A DNA stretch of 8,661 nucleotides. It comes from Gammaproteobacteria bacterium (lineage in GTDB: Bacteria; Pseudomonadota; Gammaproteobacteria; Xanthomonadales; Marinicellaceae). Below, one piece after another: positions 1 through 6,767 of the stretch. A program made the position numbers and the translations under genes. The notes under the pieces were generated by a model. It was not told the origin of the DNA. It saw only the letters and a list, made by a program, of their open reading frames with translations, and searched no databases. The stretch covers positions 1 to 8,661 of the forward strand of contig JAUHZH010000069.1 of the NCBI GenBank assembly GCA_030426065.1. The letters are read 5' to 3'. The number at the start of each line of letters is the position of its first letter. Position 1 is the stretch's first letter.

Positions 1-1248
1 AACGCCAAAGATCGCCGATTGGTTCAGTACCTGCAAGGTTTGTTCAATACAGGTGTCACGGTCTTCAGCCCAAACCACCAGTTTGGCAATCATGGGATCA
101 TAATGGATGCTGACGGTGTCAGCCGATCGAACGGCTGAATCAACCAAGGAACCATTGATGGAGGCCAGATTGACTTGCTCAAGCAGGCCCGTTGATGGCA
201 GAAAGTCATTGTCTGGGTCTTCTGCATAGACGCGTGCCTGAATGGCATGCCCTTTGGGTTGGATTTTCAATTGGTTCAATGGCAAGGGATCGCCTTGTGC
301 CACTTTGATTTGCCACTCAACCAAATCCTGGCCGGTGATCAATTCTGTCACCCGATGCTCAACCTGCAAACGGGTGTTCATTTCCATGAAATAAAAGTTG
401 TCATCTTCATCCATGATGAATTCGATGGTTCCAGCACCGACATAATTGATCGCCTGTGCGGCTTTAACCGCCGCATTGAGCATGTCGGTGCGGGTCGCAT
501 CATTCAAACCCGCTGCAGGGGCTTCTTCAATGATTTTTTGGTAGCGTCTCTGGGTCGAACAATCTCTTTCAAACAAATGAACCACATTGTGGTGTTGGTC
601 TGCAAACACTTGAACTTCGATGTGCTTGGGTCGGGTGATGTATTTTTCCAAAATCACCTCATCGTCGCCAAAGGCATTCAAAGCCTCACGTTTGGCCGAA
701 GACAATTGATTCAAAAACTCACCTTCATTTTCAGCAATTTTCATGCCTTTACCACCACCGCCAGCGGTCGCTTTGATCAAGACAGGAAATCCGATGTCTT
801 TGGCCGCATTGAATAAGACGTCCTCGTCTTGGTTGGTGTCTTGATAGCCTGGAACACAAGGTACATTGGCCGCCAGCATCGATCTTTTGGCTGCCGATTT
901 CGAACCCATCAATTCCATCGCAGCGGCAGGTGCACCAATGAAAGTCAACTCAGCATCCGCCACCGCTTTGGCAAAAGCCGGCCGTTCAGATAAAAAACCA
1001 TAGCCAGGATGAATGGCATCGGCACCGGTGTCTTTGGCTGCTTGGATGATTTTCTCGATGTTCAGATAAGAATCTGACAAAACTACAGAACCCAAAAAGA
1101 CCGCCTCATCGGCCATGGCGACGTGTTTGGCATGGCGATCGGCTTCAGAGTAAACCGCCACAGTGGCGATGTTGAGTCGACGGCAAGTTTGCATCACACG
1201 CACAGCAATTTCACCGCGGTTGGCAATCAAAATTTTTCGTATGGACAT
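1..1248 (-). CDS. liuD: Biotin carboxylase subunit, 3-methylcrotonyl-CoA carboxylase alpha-like (partial, C-terminus outside window)
   Basis: The 416 codons in the window cover nearly all of a biotin carboxylase domain, the ATP-grasp enzyme that carboxylates biotin with bicarbonate and ATP. Visible landmarks: N-terminal IANRGEIA (8-15), HPGYGFLSE (80-88), glycine-rich ATP loop GGGGKGM (163-169), K159, H209, E211, K238 and E276, and the EMNTRLQVEH signature (289-298). R339 is the counterpart of the catalytic arginine. Sequence such as GSKSAAK, EVQVFAD and RVYAEDP resembles LiuD/MccA of leucine breakdown more than stand-alone AccC. Propionyl-CoA or geranyl-CoA carboxylase alpha remains possible. 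Such subunits are usually about 650-670 residues, with a C-terminal biotinyl domain that would lie beyond position 1. The ATG at 1248 has an AGGT eight bases upstream and gives the standard N-terminus. Odd residues: Y236 where family members usually have His, and R299 where VEHP is nearly universal. The domain is certain; the substrate is inferred. Confidence 0.9.
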   Translation of the reverse strand, partial: MSIRKILIANRGEIAVRVMQTCRRLNIATVAVYSEADRHAKHVAMADEAVFLGSVVLSDSYLNIEKIIQAAKDTGADAIHPGYGFLSERPAFAKAVADAELTFIGAPAAAMELMGSKSAAKRSMLAANVPCVPGYQDTNQDEDVLFNAAKDIGFPVLIKATAGGGGKGMKIAENEGEFLNQLSSAKREALNAFGDDEVILEKYITRPKHIEVQVFADQHHNVVHLFERDCSTQRRYQKIIEEAPAAGLNDATRTDMLNAAVKAAQAINYVGAGTIEFIMDEDDNFYFMEMNTRLQVEHRVTELITGQDLVEWQIKVAQGDPLPLNQLKIQPKGHAIQARVYAEDPDNDFLPSTGLLEQVNLASINGSLVDSAVRSADTVSIHYDPMIAKLVVWAEDRDTCIEQTLQVLNQSAIFGV

Positions 1249-1278
1249 GGTGTTCGACCTGATGGAACAAAGGTCAAC

Positions 1279-1284
1279 ATTATA
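1279..1284 (-). promoter_or_regulatory. Candidate sigma-70 -10 element for the carboxylase gene
   Basis: On the minus strand a perfect TATAAT stands 30 bases ahead of the carboxylase ATG. It would start a transcript near 1272 with a leader of about 24 bases. No good -35 is present: the best is CTGATA with a long 19-base spacer. The sequence before the -10 (TGAGG) is not a proper extended -10. The position makes sense, because the gene is 143 bases from recO and appears to be its own unit. Confidence 0.45.
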
Positions 1285-1350
1285 CCTCAAATTAAGGCTG
1301 TTTTATCAGGTTAGAATGATTAAATATGAATGGCTTGTTTATCTGAAACT

Positions 1351-1379
1351 GGGAATGTAACCCAACAACATCCCTTTTT
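1351..1379 (+). terminator. Weak hairpin with T-run, oriented against the genes
   Basis: On the plus strand GGGAATGT (1351-1358) can pair with ACATCCC (1368-1374), with one bulged A and a 9-base loop. Five Ts follow directly (1375-1379). The shape is that of a weak intrinsic terminator for plus-strand transcription, although no plus-strand gene is evident here. On the minus strand, where recO ends, the hairpin has no T-run, so it is not a good recO terminator. Confidence 0.25.
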
Positions 1380-1391
1380 GTTCACAGGCAT

Positions 1392-2042
1392 TCACAACCA
1401 CATGTCACGGCTTTTGATGGGCTTGTGGTTGGTGAGGTGAGCCACCACTGCCCGCATCAACCAGTTGATGCTTTTGAGGTCAAATGATTGGTCAGCAATG
1501 AAAGACTTGAATGTACCCACAGTGCATCTCTTGTGTTTGTTGTCTAAGACCAATCCTTCGTCACTGCTGAAAATCACATGGTCACCATCAACCACACCAA
1601 CAGGCACTTCAAGTTGGTATCCCAACAAACAACACAAAAACCACTCAAACCGACGCAAAATAGGTGCGATGGGTTCGTCGTTTGACAGTTGCTTTAAACA
1701 ACCCAGGTATTTGGGGTGAATCTCACAGTACAAAGCCTCATCGATCCTTAACAGCATCAAGATTTCGTTGACATACATCATCGCAACGCGGTTGTTGTAA
1801 TCGACTTCAGGTGGACGGGCAATTTGTTCTGCTTGGGTCAAGGTTTTCAAACCGGATTGACCGCGCCAAGCAATGCTGGTGGCAATGAACGGTTGCAAAT
1901 GCCCAAAAAAAGGGGAACGTGTTTTTTTGCTGCCTTTGGCCAAACAGTTGACCATGCCCTGTGGCGTCAAAAAATGAAGGATTTCACTGCTGTTGCTGTA
2001 CGGCCTGCGGTGCAACAAAAAAGCATCTCGGGCAGCCGACAT
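1392..2042 (-). CDS. recO: DNA repair protein RecO
   Basis: RecO acts in the RecFOR pathway. It anneals single strands and, with RecR, helps RecA displace SSB at gaps. The 216-residue product has the family's N-terminal OB-fold region (about 1-78): AFLLHRRPYSNSSE (7-20), a glycine-lysine stretch near 36-40, and LQPF (49-52). KTLTQAEQ (66-73) follows, then a helical C-terminal region. It is somewhat shorter than E. coli RecO (about 242), mostly through a compact C-terminus. The C-terminal half has a few cysteines but no clear CxxC zinc pair. The ATG at 2042 shares one base with the era stop codon (TGATG), implying translational coupling and no need for its own strong ribosome binding site. It is the last gene of the DUF4845-rnc-era-recO operon. 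The usual next neighbour in many gammaproteobacteria, pdxJ, is absent. Confidence 0.93.
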   Translation of the reverse strand: MSAARDAFLLHRRPYSNSSEILHFLTPQGMVNCLAKGSKKTRSPFFGHLQPFIATSIAWRGQSGLKTLTQAEQIARPPEVDYNNRVAMMYVNEILMLLRIDEALYCEIHPKYLGCLKQLSNDEPIAPILRRFEWFLCCLLGYQLEVPVGVVDGDHVIFSSDEGLVLDNKHKRCTVGTFKSFIADQSFDLKSINWLMRAVVAHLTNHKPIKSRDMWL

Positions 2043-2947
2043 CAGTCTGCAAATTCATCGGTGTAACCCAAAGATTCAATGGCACGAATGTCGTCCGTCC
2101 ATGAAGACTTCACTTTGACCCAAAGTTTGAGGTTCACCTTGGATTGAACAAAATCCTGGATTTCTTGCCTGGATTTGATGCCAATTTGTTTGATGGCTTC
2201 ACCTTGTTTACCTATGATGATGCGTTTTTGGTTGTTGCGTTCGACCCATATCACAGCATGGATGTGGTGAACAGGGCCTTTGACTTCGTATTGCTCAACA
2301 CCCACTGTGACACTGTAAGGCAATTCTTGGTGGAATCGATCCATCAATTGTTCGCGTATCAATTCTGAGACAAAAAATCGCGTCGACCGATCCGAAACCT
2401 GGTCTTCATCAAACAAGGGTTCATTGACAGGTAACTGATCATGAATGACTTGCAATAGTGGCTCTATCTGCTTGTTTTTTAAGGCACTGATGTAATGAAT
2501 GGAATCGAAAGTCAAACCAGAAGTGATTTCACCAACAAAGGGCATCATTTTCGACTTGTCTTTGATTTTATCCACTTTATTGACCACCAGAATTTTTTTG
2601 GCAGATGATTGCTGGGCTATTTTTGCCGCCCTTTTGTCTTCATCGGTCCACTTCATGGCTTCCACCAAAAACAAAACCACATCGACGCCAAAAGAAGAAG
2701 ATTGGGCCGTTTGATTGAGGTGTTTATTCAGTGCCGTTCCTTTTTGGTTGTGAATGCCGGGCGTGTCTATGAACACCATTTGGCTCTGCTCTGTGGTGTG
2801 GATGGCCAAGATTTGGTGTCTGGTGGTTTGCGGTTTGTGTGAAACGATGGCGAGTTTTTGATCCAAAATTTGATTGATCAATGTTGACTTGCCCACATTG
2901 GGTCTGCCAATGACGGCCACGTAGCCTGCTTTGTACGGCTCAGACAT
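2042..2947 (-). CDS. era: GTPase Era, 16S rRNA/30S assembly factor
   Basis: Era is an essential-type GTPase that binds the 3' end of 16S rRNA and promotes 30S subunit maturation. From the ATG at 2947 the protein has 301 residues, exactly the E. coli length. Visible motifs: G1 loop GRPNVGKST (14-22), conserved SHKPQTTRH (36-44) in switch I, G3 DTPG (61-64), G4 NKVD (123-126), the FFVSELIREQL stretch, and a C-terminal KH RNA-binding domain with its GKQG turn. An in-frame ATG at 2974 would add nine residues inside rnc. I reject it because family members begin close to SEPYKAGYVA. The chosen start overlaps the rnc stop by eight bases (ATGTCTGA), the classic coupled rnc-era junction. The stop overlaps the recO start by one base. 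Confidence 0.97.
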   Translation of the reverse strand: MSEPYKAGYVAVIGRPNVGKSTLINQILDQKLAIVSHKPQTTRHQILAIHTTEQSQMVFIDTPGIHNQKGTALNKHLNQTAQSSSFGVDVVLFLVEAMKWTDEDKRAAKIAQQSSAKKILVVNKVDKIKDKSKMMPFVGEITSGLTFDSIHYISALKNKQIEPLLQVIHDQLPVNEPLFDEDQVSDRSTRFFVSELIREQLMDRFHQELPYSVTVGVEQYEVKGPVHHIHAVIWVERNNQKRIIIGKQGEAIKQIGIKSRQEIQDFVQSKVNLKLWVKVKSSWTDDIRAIESLGYTDEFAD

Positions 2948-3596
2948 CAAGTTTATCCAACATTTTCTGTGCACTGGCCTGCTCTGCTTTTTTGCGAGAA
3001 CTGGCTTTGGCAGTGGTTTTCAATTGTTTTTCCTCGGCTTCGCAGCTGACATGAAATTCGATTTCACCTTTGACTTCCACTTCTTTGATGGTTTGGTATA
3101 CAGGTAAAGGCATGCCATGCTTTTGCAGCACCTCTTGGAGTTGTGATTTGGCGTCTTTTTGGATGCTGATGGGATCCACTTTAATCAACCAAGGCGCCAT
3201 TGTCTGGGCGATGAATGTATAGGCAAAGGCATAACCTTGATCCAATAAGACGGCACCAAAAATGGCCTCAACCGCATCAGCCAAAACGGAACTTTTATTG
3301 ACGCCACCTGATTTGATTTCACCTTGGCCCAGTTTGATGTATTGGCCCAATTGGTAATGCCTGGCCACTGCTGCCAATGTCTTGCCACGCACCAAAGAGG
3401 AACGCAGTCGAGACAGCTCACCTTCTGTCAGCTCAGGATAACGTTGGTAAAGTTCGGTCGAAATGACCAGAGATAAAACAGAATCGCCCAGAAACTCCAG
3501 GCGCTCATTGTTGGCTTTACCCACACTGCGGTGAGTCAAAGCCTGGGACAACAGGCGCTCATCCTTCCATGTGATCTGTTGTCCCAGTATGTTCAA
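2940..3596 (-). CDS. rnc: Ribonuclease III
   Basis: RNase III is the double-strand-specific endoribonuclease that processes rRNA precursors and many mRNAs. The 218 residues hold an N-terminal catalytic domain with the signature NERLEFLGDS (30-39). Metal-binding residues E34, D38, D107 and E110 are all present (E. coli E41, D45, D114, E117). A C-terminal dsRNA-binding domain follows (about 145-217, with the SSRKKAEQASA helix). The reading frame has no ATG at the 5' end. The first usable start after an in-frame stop is TTG at 3596, which gives a normal N-terminus. No Shine-Dalgarno lies at normal distance; an AGGAG sits 20 bases upstream, beside a small hairpin. The gene follows the DUF4845 gene after five bases and overlaps era by eight. 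The family call is secure; the exact start is likely but not proven. Confidence 0.96.
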   Translation of the reverse strand: MNILGQQITWKDERLLSQALTHRSVGKANNERLEFLGDSVLSLVISTELYQRYPELTEGELSRLRSSLVRGKTLAAVARHYQLGQYIKLGQGEIKSGGVNKSSVLADAVEAIFGAVLLDQGYAFAYTFIAQTMAPWLIKVDPISIQKDAKSQLQEVLQKHGMPLPVYQTIKEVEVKGEIEFHVSCEAEEKQLKTTAKASSRKKAEQASAQKMLDKLDV

Positions 3597-3601
3597 AAGA
3601 A

Positions 3602-3961
3602 TTAAAGCGGAACCCGCTCCTCAAATTTCATGATGAAGCCCAAATTAAAAACAAAGTCTTTTTCGACTGTGTATTTGACCTGGATTTCTCGACCACTGCC
3701 CCTGACAATTTTAAAGTCTTTGGCAGTGACTTGATCAACATAACTGATGTACAACAGTTTGCTGATGCGGTCTTTGATTTTACCTGGAGAATCATTAGGG
3801 GATGATTCCGAAGCGGCGGTTTTCATGGCTTTCACCACATTCATGTGATCCATGTACACAGGACCGATTTGCATGGCAGCAAAGGCAAACACGCCCAATA
3901 CCACCAACACAAAAATAAAACCAATTAACGTCAGACCTTTCGCTTTTTTCAGTGACTTCAT
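3602..3961 (-). CDS. DUF4845 family small single-pass membrane protein
   Basis: The 119-residue protein begins with a short basic stretch (SLKKAKG), then a hydrophobic segment at about 9-30 (LTLIGFIFVLVVLGVFAFAA). A soluble region follows that is probably periplasmic, ending in hydrophobic/charged VEKDFVFNLGFIMKFEERVPL-like sequence. This is the pattern of the DUF4845 family found between lepB and rnc in many gamma- and betaproteobacteria; its function is not known to me. The N-terminus (KGLTLIGF) resembles a type IV pilin-like leader, but no pilin glutamate is evident, so I do not call it a pseudopilin. The frame stays open upstream to a TTG at 4024. I choose the ATG at 3961 because the promoter at 3996-4024 overlaps that extension and family members start with similar sequence. 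It is the first gene of the operon leading into rnc. Confidence 0.85.
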   Translation of the reverse strand: MKSLKKAKGLTLIGFIFVLVVLGVFAFAAMQIGPVYMDHMNVVKAMKTAASESSPNDSPGKIKDRISKLLYISYVDQVTAKDFKIVRGSGREIQVKYTVEKDFVFNLGFIMKFEERVPL

Positions 3962-3995
3962 ATATTTAGCCGTTGATTGTAACTGTGAATTAAAG

Positions 3996-4024
3996 ATTAT
4001 CTTAAGGTTTTCTTGATTTGTCAA
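3996..4024 (-). promoter_or_regulatory. Sigma-70 promoter of the DUF4845-rnc-era-recO operon
   Basis: On the minus strand a perfect -35 TTGACA (4024-4019) is followed after exactly 17 bases by GATAAT (4001-3996), five of six matches to the -10 consensus. The sequence just upstream of the -35 is AT-rich (AATTAATT). Transcription would start near 3989, leaving a leader of roughly 28 bases before the ATG at 3961. This is the best sigma-70 promoter in the window and fits the 112-base gap after lepB. Confidence 0.7.
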
Positions 4025-4030
4025 TTAATT

Positions 4031-4057
4031 GGTGATTCAGATTTTCACCAAATCACC
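4031..4057. repeat. Inverted repeat upstream of the rnc-operon promoter
   Basis: Seven-base arms GGTGATT (4031-4037) and AATCACC (4051-4057) flank 13 bases. A shorter competing stem GATTT/AAATC lies inside and overlaps them on the minus strand. The repeat sits between the lepB stop and the -35 box. It lacks a T-run, so it is not a standard terminator. It could be an operator, an RNA 3'-end structure for lepB, or chance. Confidence 0.4.
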
Positions 4058-4073
4058 TTCACCTCGTCATCCA

Positions 4074-4874
4074 TCACTTGATGGATGTCCCTATCCTTTT
4101 CAGTCCATCAAAGAAATGCGGTATACGCCAATGCATCCAAACGAATTTGGCCTCTCCAACCAAATTGCGTTCAGGAACCAAGCCCCAAATCCGTGAATCT
4201 GAAGAATGATCCCGGTTGTCACCCAACACGAAATAGTGGCCTTTTGGCACGGTTATTTTGTTGTGGTATATAGGTCGGTTGTAGCCATTGTGGGTCCACA
4301 TCATGTGTGGTTCGCGGTCACCCAAGGCTTCGCTTTTGTGGTTGATACCTGCGGTGTTATCCATGTCATCGTAAAAGCTGGTATAAGGTTCCAATGCTTC
4401 CTGCTTCACCTCTTCACCATTCAAATATAACTTTTTGGTTCTCCCATCATAAAAAACGGAATCGCCTGGCACCCCCACCACCCGCTTGATGTAATCCTGG
4501 CTTTGGTCTTCGGGGAAACGGAACACAATCACATCACCACGTTCAGGGTGTCCAGTCTCAATCAATGTGTCGTGTGTCACCGGCATTTTCAAGCCGTAGG
4601 CGAATTTATTCACATAAATGAAATCGCCCGTCAACAAAGTCGGCATCATGGATGACGAAGGGATGCGGAACGGTTCGAAAACCCAAGTCCTGACCACCAG
4701 AACAAAGAAAAACACAGGAAAAAAGGAAAAACCAAATCCAACGATGTTCAGGAACACGCCTTTCTGCTCCACATCTTGGCCCCTGAGTTTGATTTTGACA
4801 TAAAGCCAACCCAAAAAAGTCACCACACTGGCGATGGTCAAAAAGGCTTCAAAATCAAAGTGTATTTCATTCAT
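4074..4874 (-). CDS. lepB: Signal peptidase I (leader peptidase)
   Basis: LepB is the inner-membrane serine protease that cleaves signal peptides from Sec- and Tat-exported proteins. The 266 residues show two transmembrane segments (about 10-28 and 44-65), the arrangement of E. coli LepB. The catalytic serine is S75 in FRIPSSSMMPTL; the position before it is Ser where E. coli has Gly. The general-base lysine is K130 in DYIKRVVGVPGD. The conserved GDNRDHSSDSRIWG box is at 218-231. Between these lies a periplasmic insert (about 150-205) of the kind seen in gammaproteobacterial enzymes, though shorter than in E. coli (324 residues overall). The gene lies 24 bases after lepA and is presumably cotranscribed with it. 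No strong Shine-Dalgarno precedes the ATG. Confidence 0.96.
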   Translation of the reverse strand: MNEIHFDFEAFLTIASVVTFLGWLYVKIKLRGQDVEQKGVFLNIVGFGFSFFPVFFFVLVVRTWVFEPFRIPSSSMMPTLLTGDFIYVNKFAYGLKMPVTHDTLIETGHPERGDVIVFRFPEDQSQDYIKRVVGVPGDSVFYDGRTKKLYLNGEEVKQEALEPYTSFYDDMDNTAGINHKSEALGDREPHMMWTHNGYNRPIYHNKITVPKGHYFVLGDNRDHSSDSRIWGLVPERNLVGEAKFVWMHWRIPHFFDGLKRIGTSIK

Positions 4875-4898
4875 GTTTGGATGCTCGTTAGGTGCTGA

Positions 4899-6680
4899 TT
4901 AATCGACTTTCAGGACGGCCAAAAAGGCTTCTTGTGGCACTTCCACACGGCCTATTTGTTTCATGCGCTTCTTACCTGCTTTTTGTTTTTCAAGGAGTTT
5001 TTTCTTGCGGGTGGCATCACCACCATAACACTTGGCCGTCACGTTTTTGCGCAGGGCCTTCACCGTGGTTCTGGCAATGATGTGAGAACCGATGGCACCT
5101 TGGATGGCAACATCAAACATTTGGCGCGGAATCAATTCTTTCAGTCGTTCTGTTAAATCCCGGCCTCTACGCTGGGCATTTTCTCTGTGAGTCAAGATGG
5201 ACAAAGCGTCCACACGTTCACCGTTGATCAACACATCCAGACGGATGAATGGACCCGGCTCATAACGGTTGAATTCATATTCAAATGAAGCGTAACCTCG
5301 ACTCACTGATTTCAATCGGTCAAAGAAATCCAACACCACTTCACTCAAAGGCATGTCAAAAGTCAACTGCACCTGATTACCCAAGTATTGCATGTTCTTT
5401 TGCACACCCCTTTTCTCGATACACAAACTGATCACAGAACCGACGTGGTCTTGGGGCAGCAATATGTTCGCGGTGATGATGGGCTCTCGGATTTCCTCAA
5501 ACATTTCAGGCAAGTCGGCTGGGTTGTCCAGCATTTCAACTTCACCGTTTTTGTTAACCAATTCATACACCACAGTGGGTGCTGTTGTCACCAAATCGAT
5601 GTCAAATTCACGTTCGATCCGCTCTTGAATGACTTCCATGTGCAACATGCCCAAAAAGCCACAACGGAAACCAAAACCCAAGGCAGAGGATGTTTCAGGT
5701 TCAAAGACCAACGAGGCATCGTTCAAGCGTAATTTTTCTAACGCTTCACGCAAATCCTGGTAATCATCGGCAGAAGTGGGAAACAAACCAGCAAAAACAC
5801 GTGGCTGTGATTCCATGAATCCTGGCAAGGGCGACTCAGCGGGTCGTTTTAATAAGGTGATGGTGTCACCCACAGGCGCACCATGAACGTTTTTGATTGA
5901 GGCCGTCACATAACCCACTTCACCACATTTCAGTGATTGACCTGGGGTTCTTTTGGGTGTGAACTTGCCCAATCCATCAACCACCTGATCTGTTTTCAAT
6001 GACATGATTTGGATCTTGTCTTTGACTGACAATTCGCCATTGAATACACGAACCAATGAAACCACACCCAGATAATTATCAAACCATGAATCAATGATGG
6101 AGGCTTGTAAGGGCGCTTCAGGCTCGCCTTCGGGCGCAGGAATCAGGGTCGCGACAGCTTCCAACACGTCTTCTACACCCAGACCCGTTTTGGCAGATAC
6201 CAACAATGCATCAGATGCATCGATGCCAATCACATCTTCAATTTCTTGTTTAACCCGCTCAACGTCAGCAGATGGCAAATCAATTTTGTTGATCACCGGA
6301 ATCACTTCCAAACCCATTTCTATGGCAGTGTAGCAATTGGCCACCGACTGGGCTTCAACACCTTGTGCTGCATCAACCACCAACAAAGCACCTTCACAAG
6401 CAGCCAAGGAGCGTGACACTTCATAAGAAAAATCAACGTGACCTGGGGTGTCAATCAAATTGTATTGATATTCTTCACCTGATTTGGTGTTGAATTTCAG
6501 GCTGACTGCCTGGGATTTGATGGTGATGCCGCGTTCACGTTCAATGTCCATGCTGTCCAACACCTGGGCGTCCATTTCCCGTTCGCTCAAACCACCACAA
6601 ATTTGGATGAATCGATCAGCCAAGGTGGATTTACCATGGTCAATGTGAGCAATGATGGAAAAGTTTCGGATGTTTTTCAT
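4899..6680 (-). CDS. lepA: Translation factor LepA (EF4), ribosome-binding GTPase
   Basis: LepA is a translational GTPase related to EF-G, linked to ribosome back-translocation and to translation initiation or 30S biogenesis. The 593-residue product matches the family length (E. coli 599). The N-terminus MKNIRNFSIIAHIDHGKST fixes the start at 6680. G motifs: AHIDHGKST (11-19), DTPGH (77-81), NKID (131-134), SAK (162-164). Past the beta-barrel and EF-G-like domains, the LepA-specific C-terminal domain ends with the lysine-rich ARKKKLLEKQKAGKKRMK-type stretch and RVEVPQEAFLAVLKVD. No Shine-Dalgarno is visible in the 20 bases before the ATG. A strong terminator separates it from the upstream protease gene, so it should have its own promoter (candidate at 6739-6767). 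lepB follows after 24 bases, a conserved pairing. Confidence 0.98.
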   Translation of the reverse strand: MKNIRNFSIIAHIDHGKSTLADRFIQICGGLSEREMDAQVLDSMDIERERGITIKSQAVSLKFNTKSGEEYQYNLIDTPGHVDFSYEVSRSLAACEGALLVVDAAQGVEAQSVANCYTAIEMGLEVIPVINKIDLPSADVERVKQEIEDVIGIDASDALLVSAKTGLGVEDVLEAVATLIPAPEGEPEAPLQASIIDSWFDNYLGVVSLVRVFNGELSVKDKIQIMSLKTDQVVDGLGKFTPKRTPGQSLKCGEVGYVTASIKNVHGAPVGDTITLLKRPAESPLPGFMESQPRVFAGLFPTSADDYQDLREALEKLRLNDASLVFEPETSSALGFGFRCGFLGMLHMEVIQERIEREFDIDLVTTAPTVVYELVNKNGEVEMLDNPADLPEMFEEIREPIITANILLPQDHVGSVISLCIEKRGVQKNMQYLGNQVQLTFDMPLSEVVLDFFDRLKSVSRGYASFEYEFNRYEPGPFIRLDVLINGERVDALSILTHRENAQRRGRDLTERLKELIPRQMFDVAIQGAIGSHIIARTTVKALRKNVTAKCYGGDATRKKKLLEKQKAGKKRMKQIGRVEVPQEAFLAVLKVD

Positions 6681-6705
6681 GGTGTGTTGTCAGTTGAACA
6701 AAAAC

Positions 6706-6731
6706 AAATCCCGCGTTAAGACGCGGGATTT
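6706..6731 (-). terminator. Intrinsic terminator after the mucD-type protease gene
   Basis: A perfect 11-base-pair stem, AAATCCCGCGT with ACGCGGGATTT, closes a 4-base loop. On the minus strand the stem ends in TTT and is followed by GTTTTTG, a usable U-rich tract. It lies 26 bases after the protease stop and 25 bases before lepA. The plus-strand flank (TTGCGGG) is not T-rich, so termination should favour the minus-strand direction. Confidence 0.85.
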
Positions 6732-6738
6732 TGCGGGT

Positions 6739-6767
6739 ATTTTATACCTAAGCGACTCACCGTTCAA
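6739..6767 (-). promoter_or_regulatory. Candidate sigma-70 promoter for lepA-lepB
   Basis: On the minus strand TTGAAC (6767-6762, inside the last protease codons) is separated by 17 bases from TAAAAT (6744-6739), five of six matches to the -10. The -10 lies within a 13-base palindrome, GGTAT-AAA-ATACC (6736-6748). The predicted start near 6732 falls at the foot of the terminator hairpin, so the transcript would begin with that stem-loop. It is inferred mainly because lepA needs a promoter after the terminator. Confidence 0.35.

Noticed and set aside
247..816. A 189-codon open frame on the plus strand
   Set aside because: It lies wholly antisense to the conserved biotin carboxylase domain, resembles no family, and has no ribosome binding site. 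The opposite strand encodes clear active-site motifs.
1123..1360. Two overlapping plus-strand frames of about 63-65 codons at the carboxylase start and intergenic gap
   Set aside because: They are antisense to the carboxylase N-terminus and its promoter. No Shine-Dalgarno or recognisable protein features are present.
2948..2974. An era start nine codons upstream (ATG 2974)
   Set aside because: The extra residues are unlike Era N-termini and lie inside rnc. The start at 2947 gives exactly 301 residues.
3962..4024. A longer DUF4845 protein starting at TTG 4024
   Set aside because: The extension overlaps the near-consensus promoter, whose transcript would begin after the TTG. The family usually starts right before the membrane span.
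5388..5732. A 114-codon plus-strand frame inside lepA
   Set aside because: It is antisense to the conserved middle of LepA, with no independent support.
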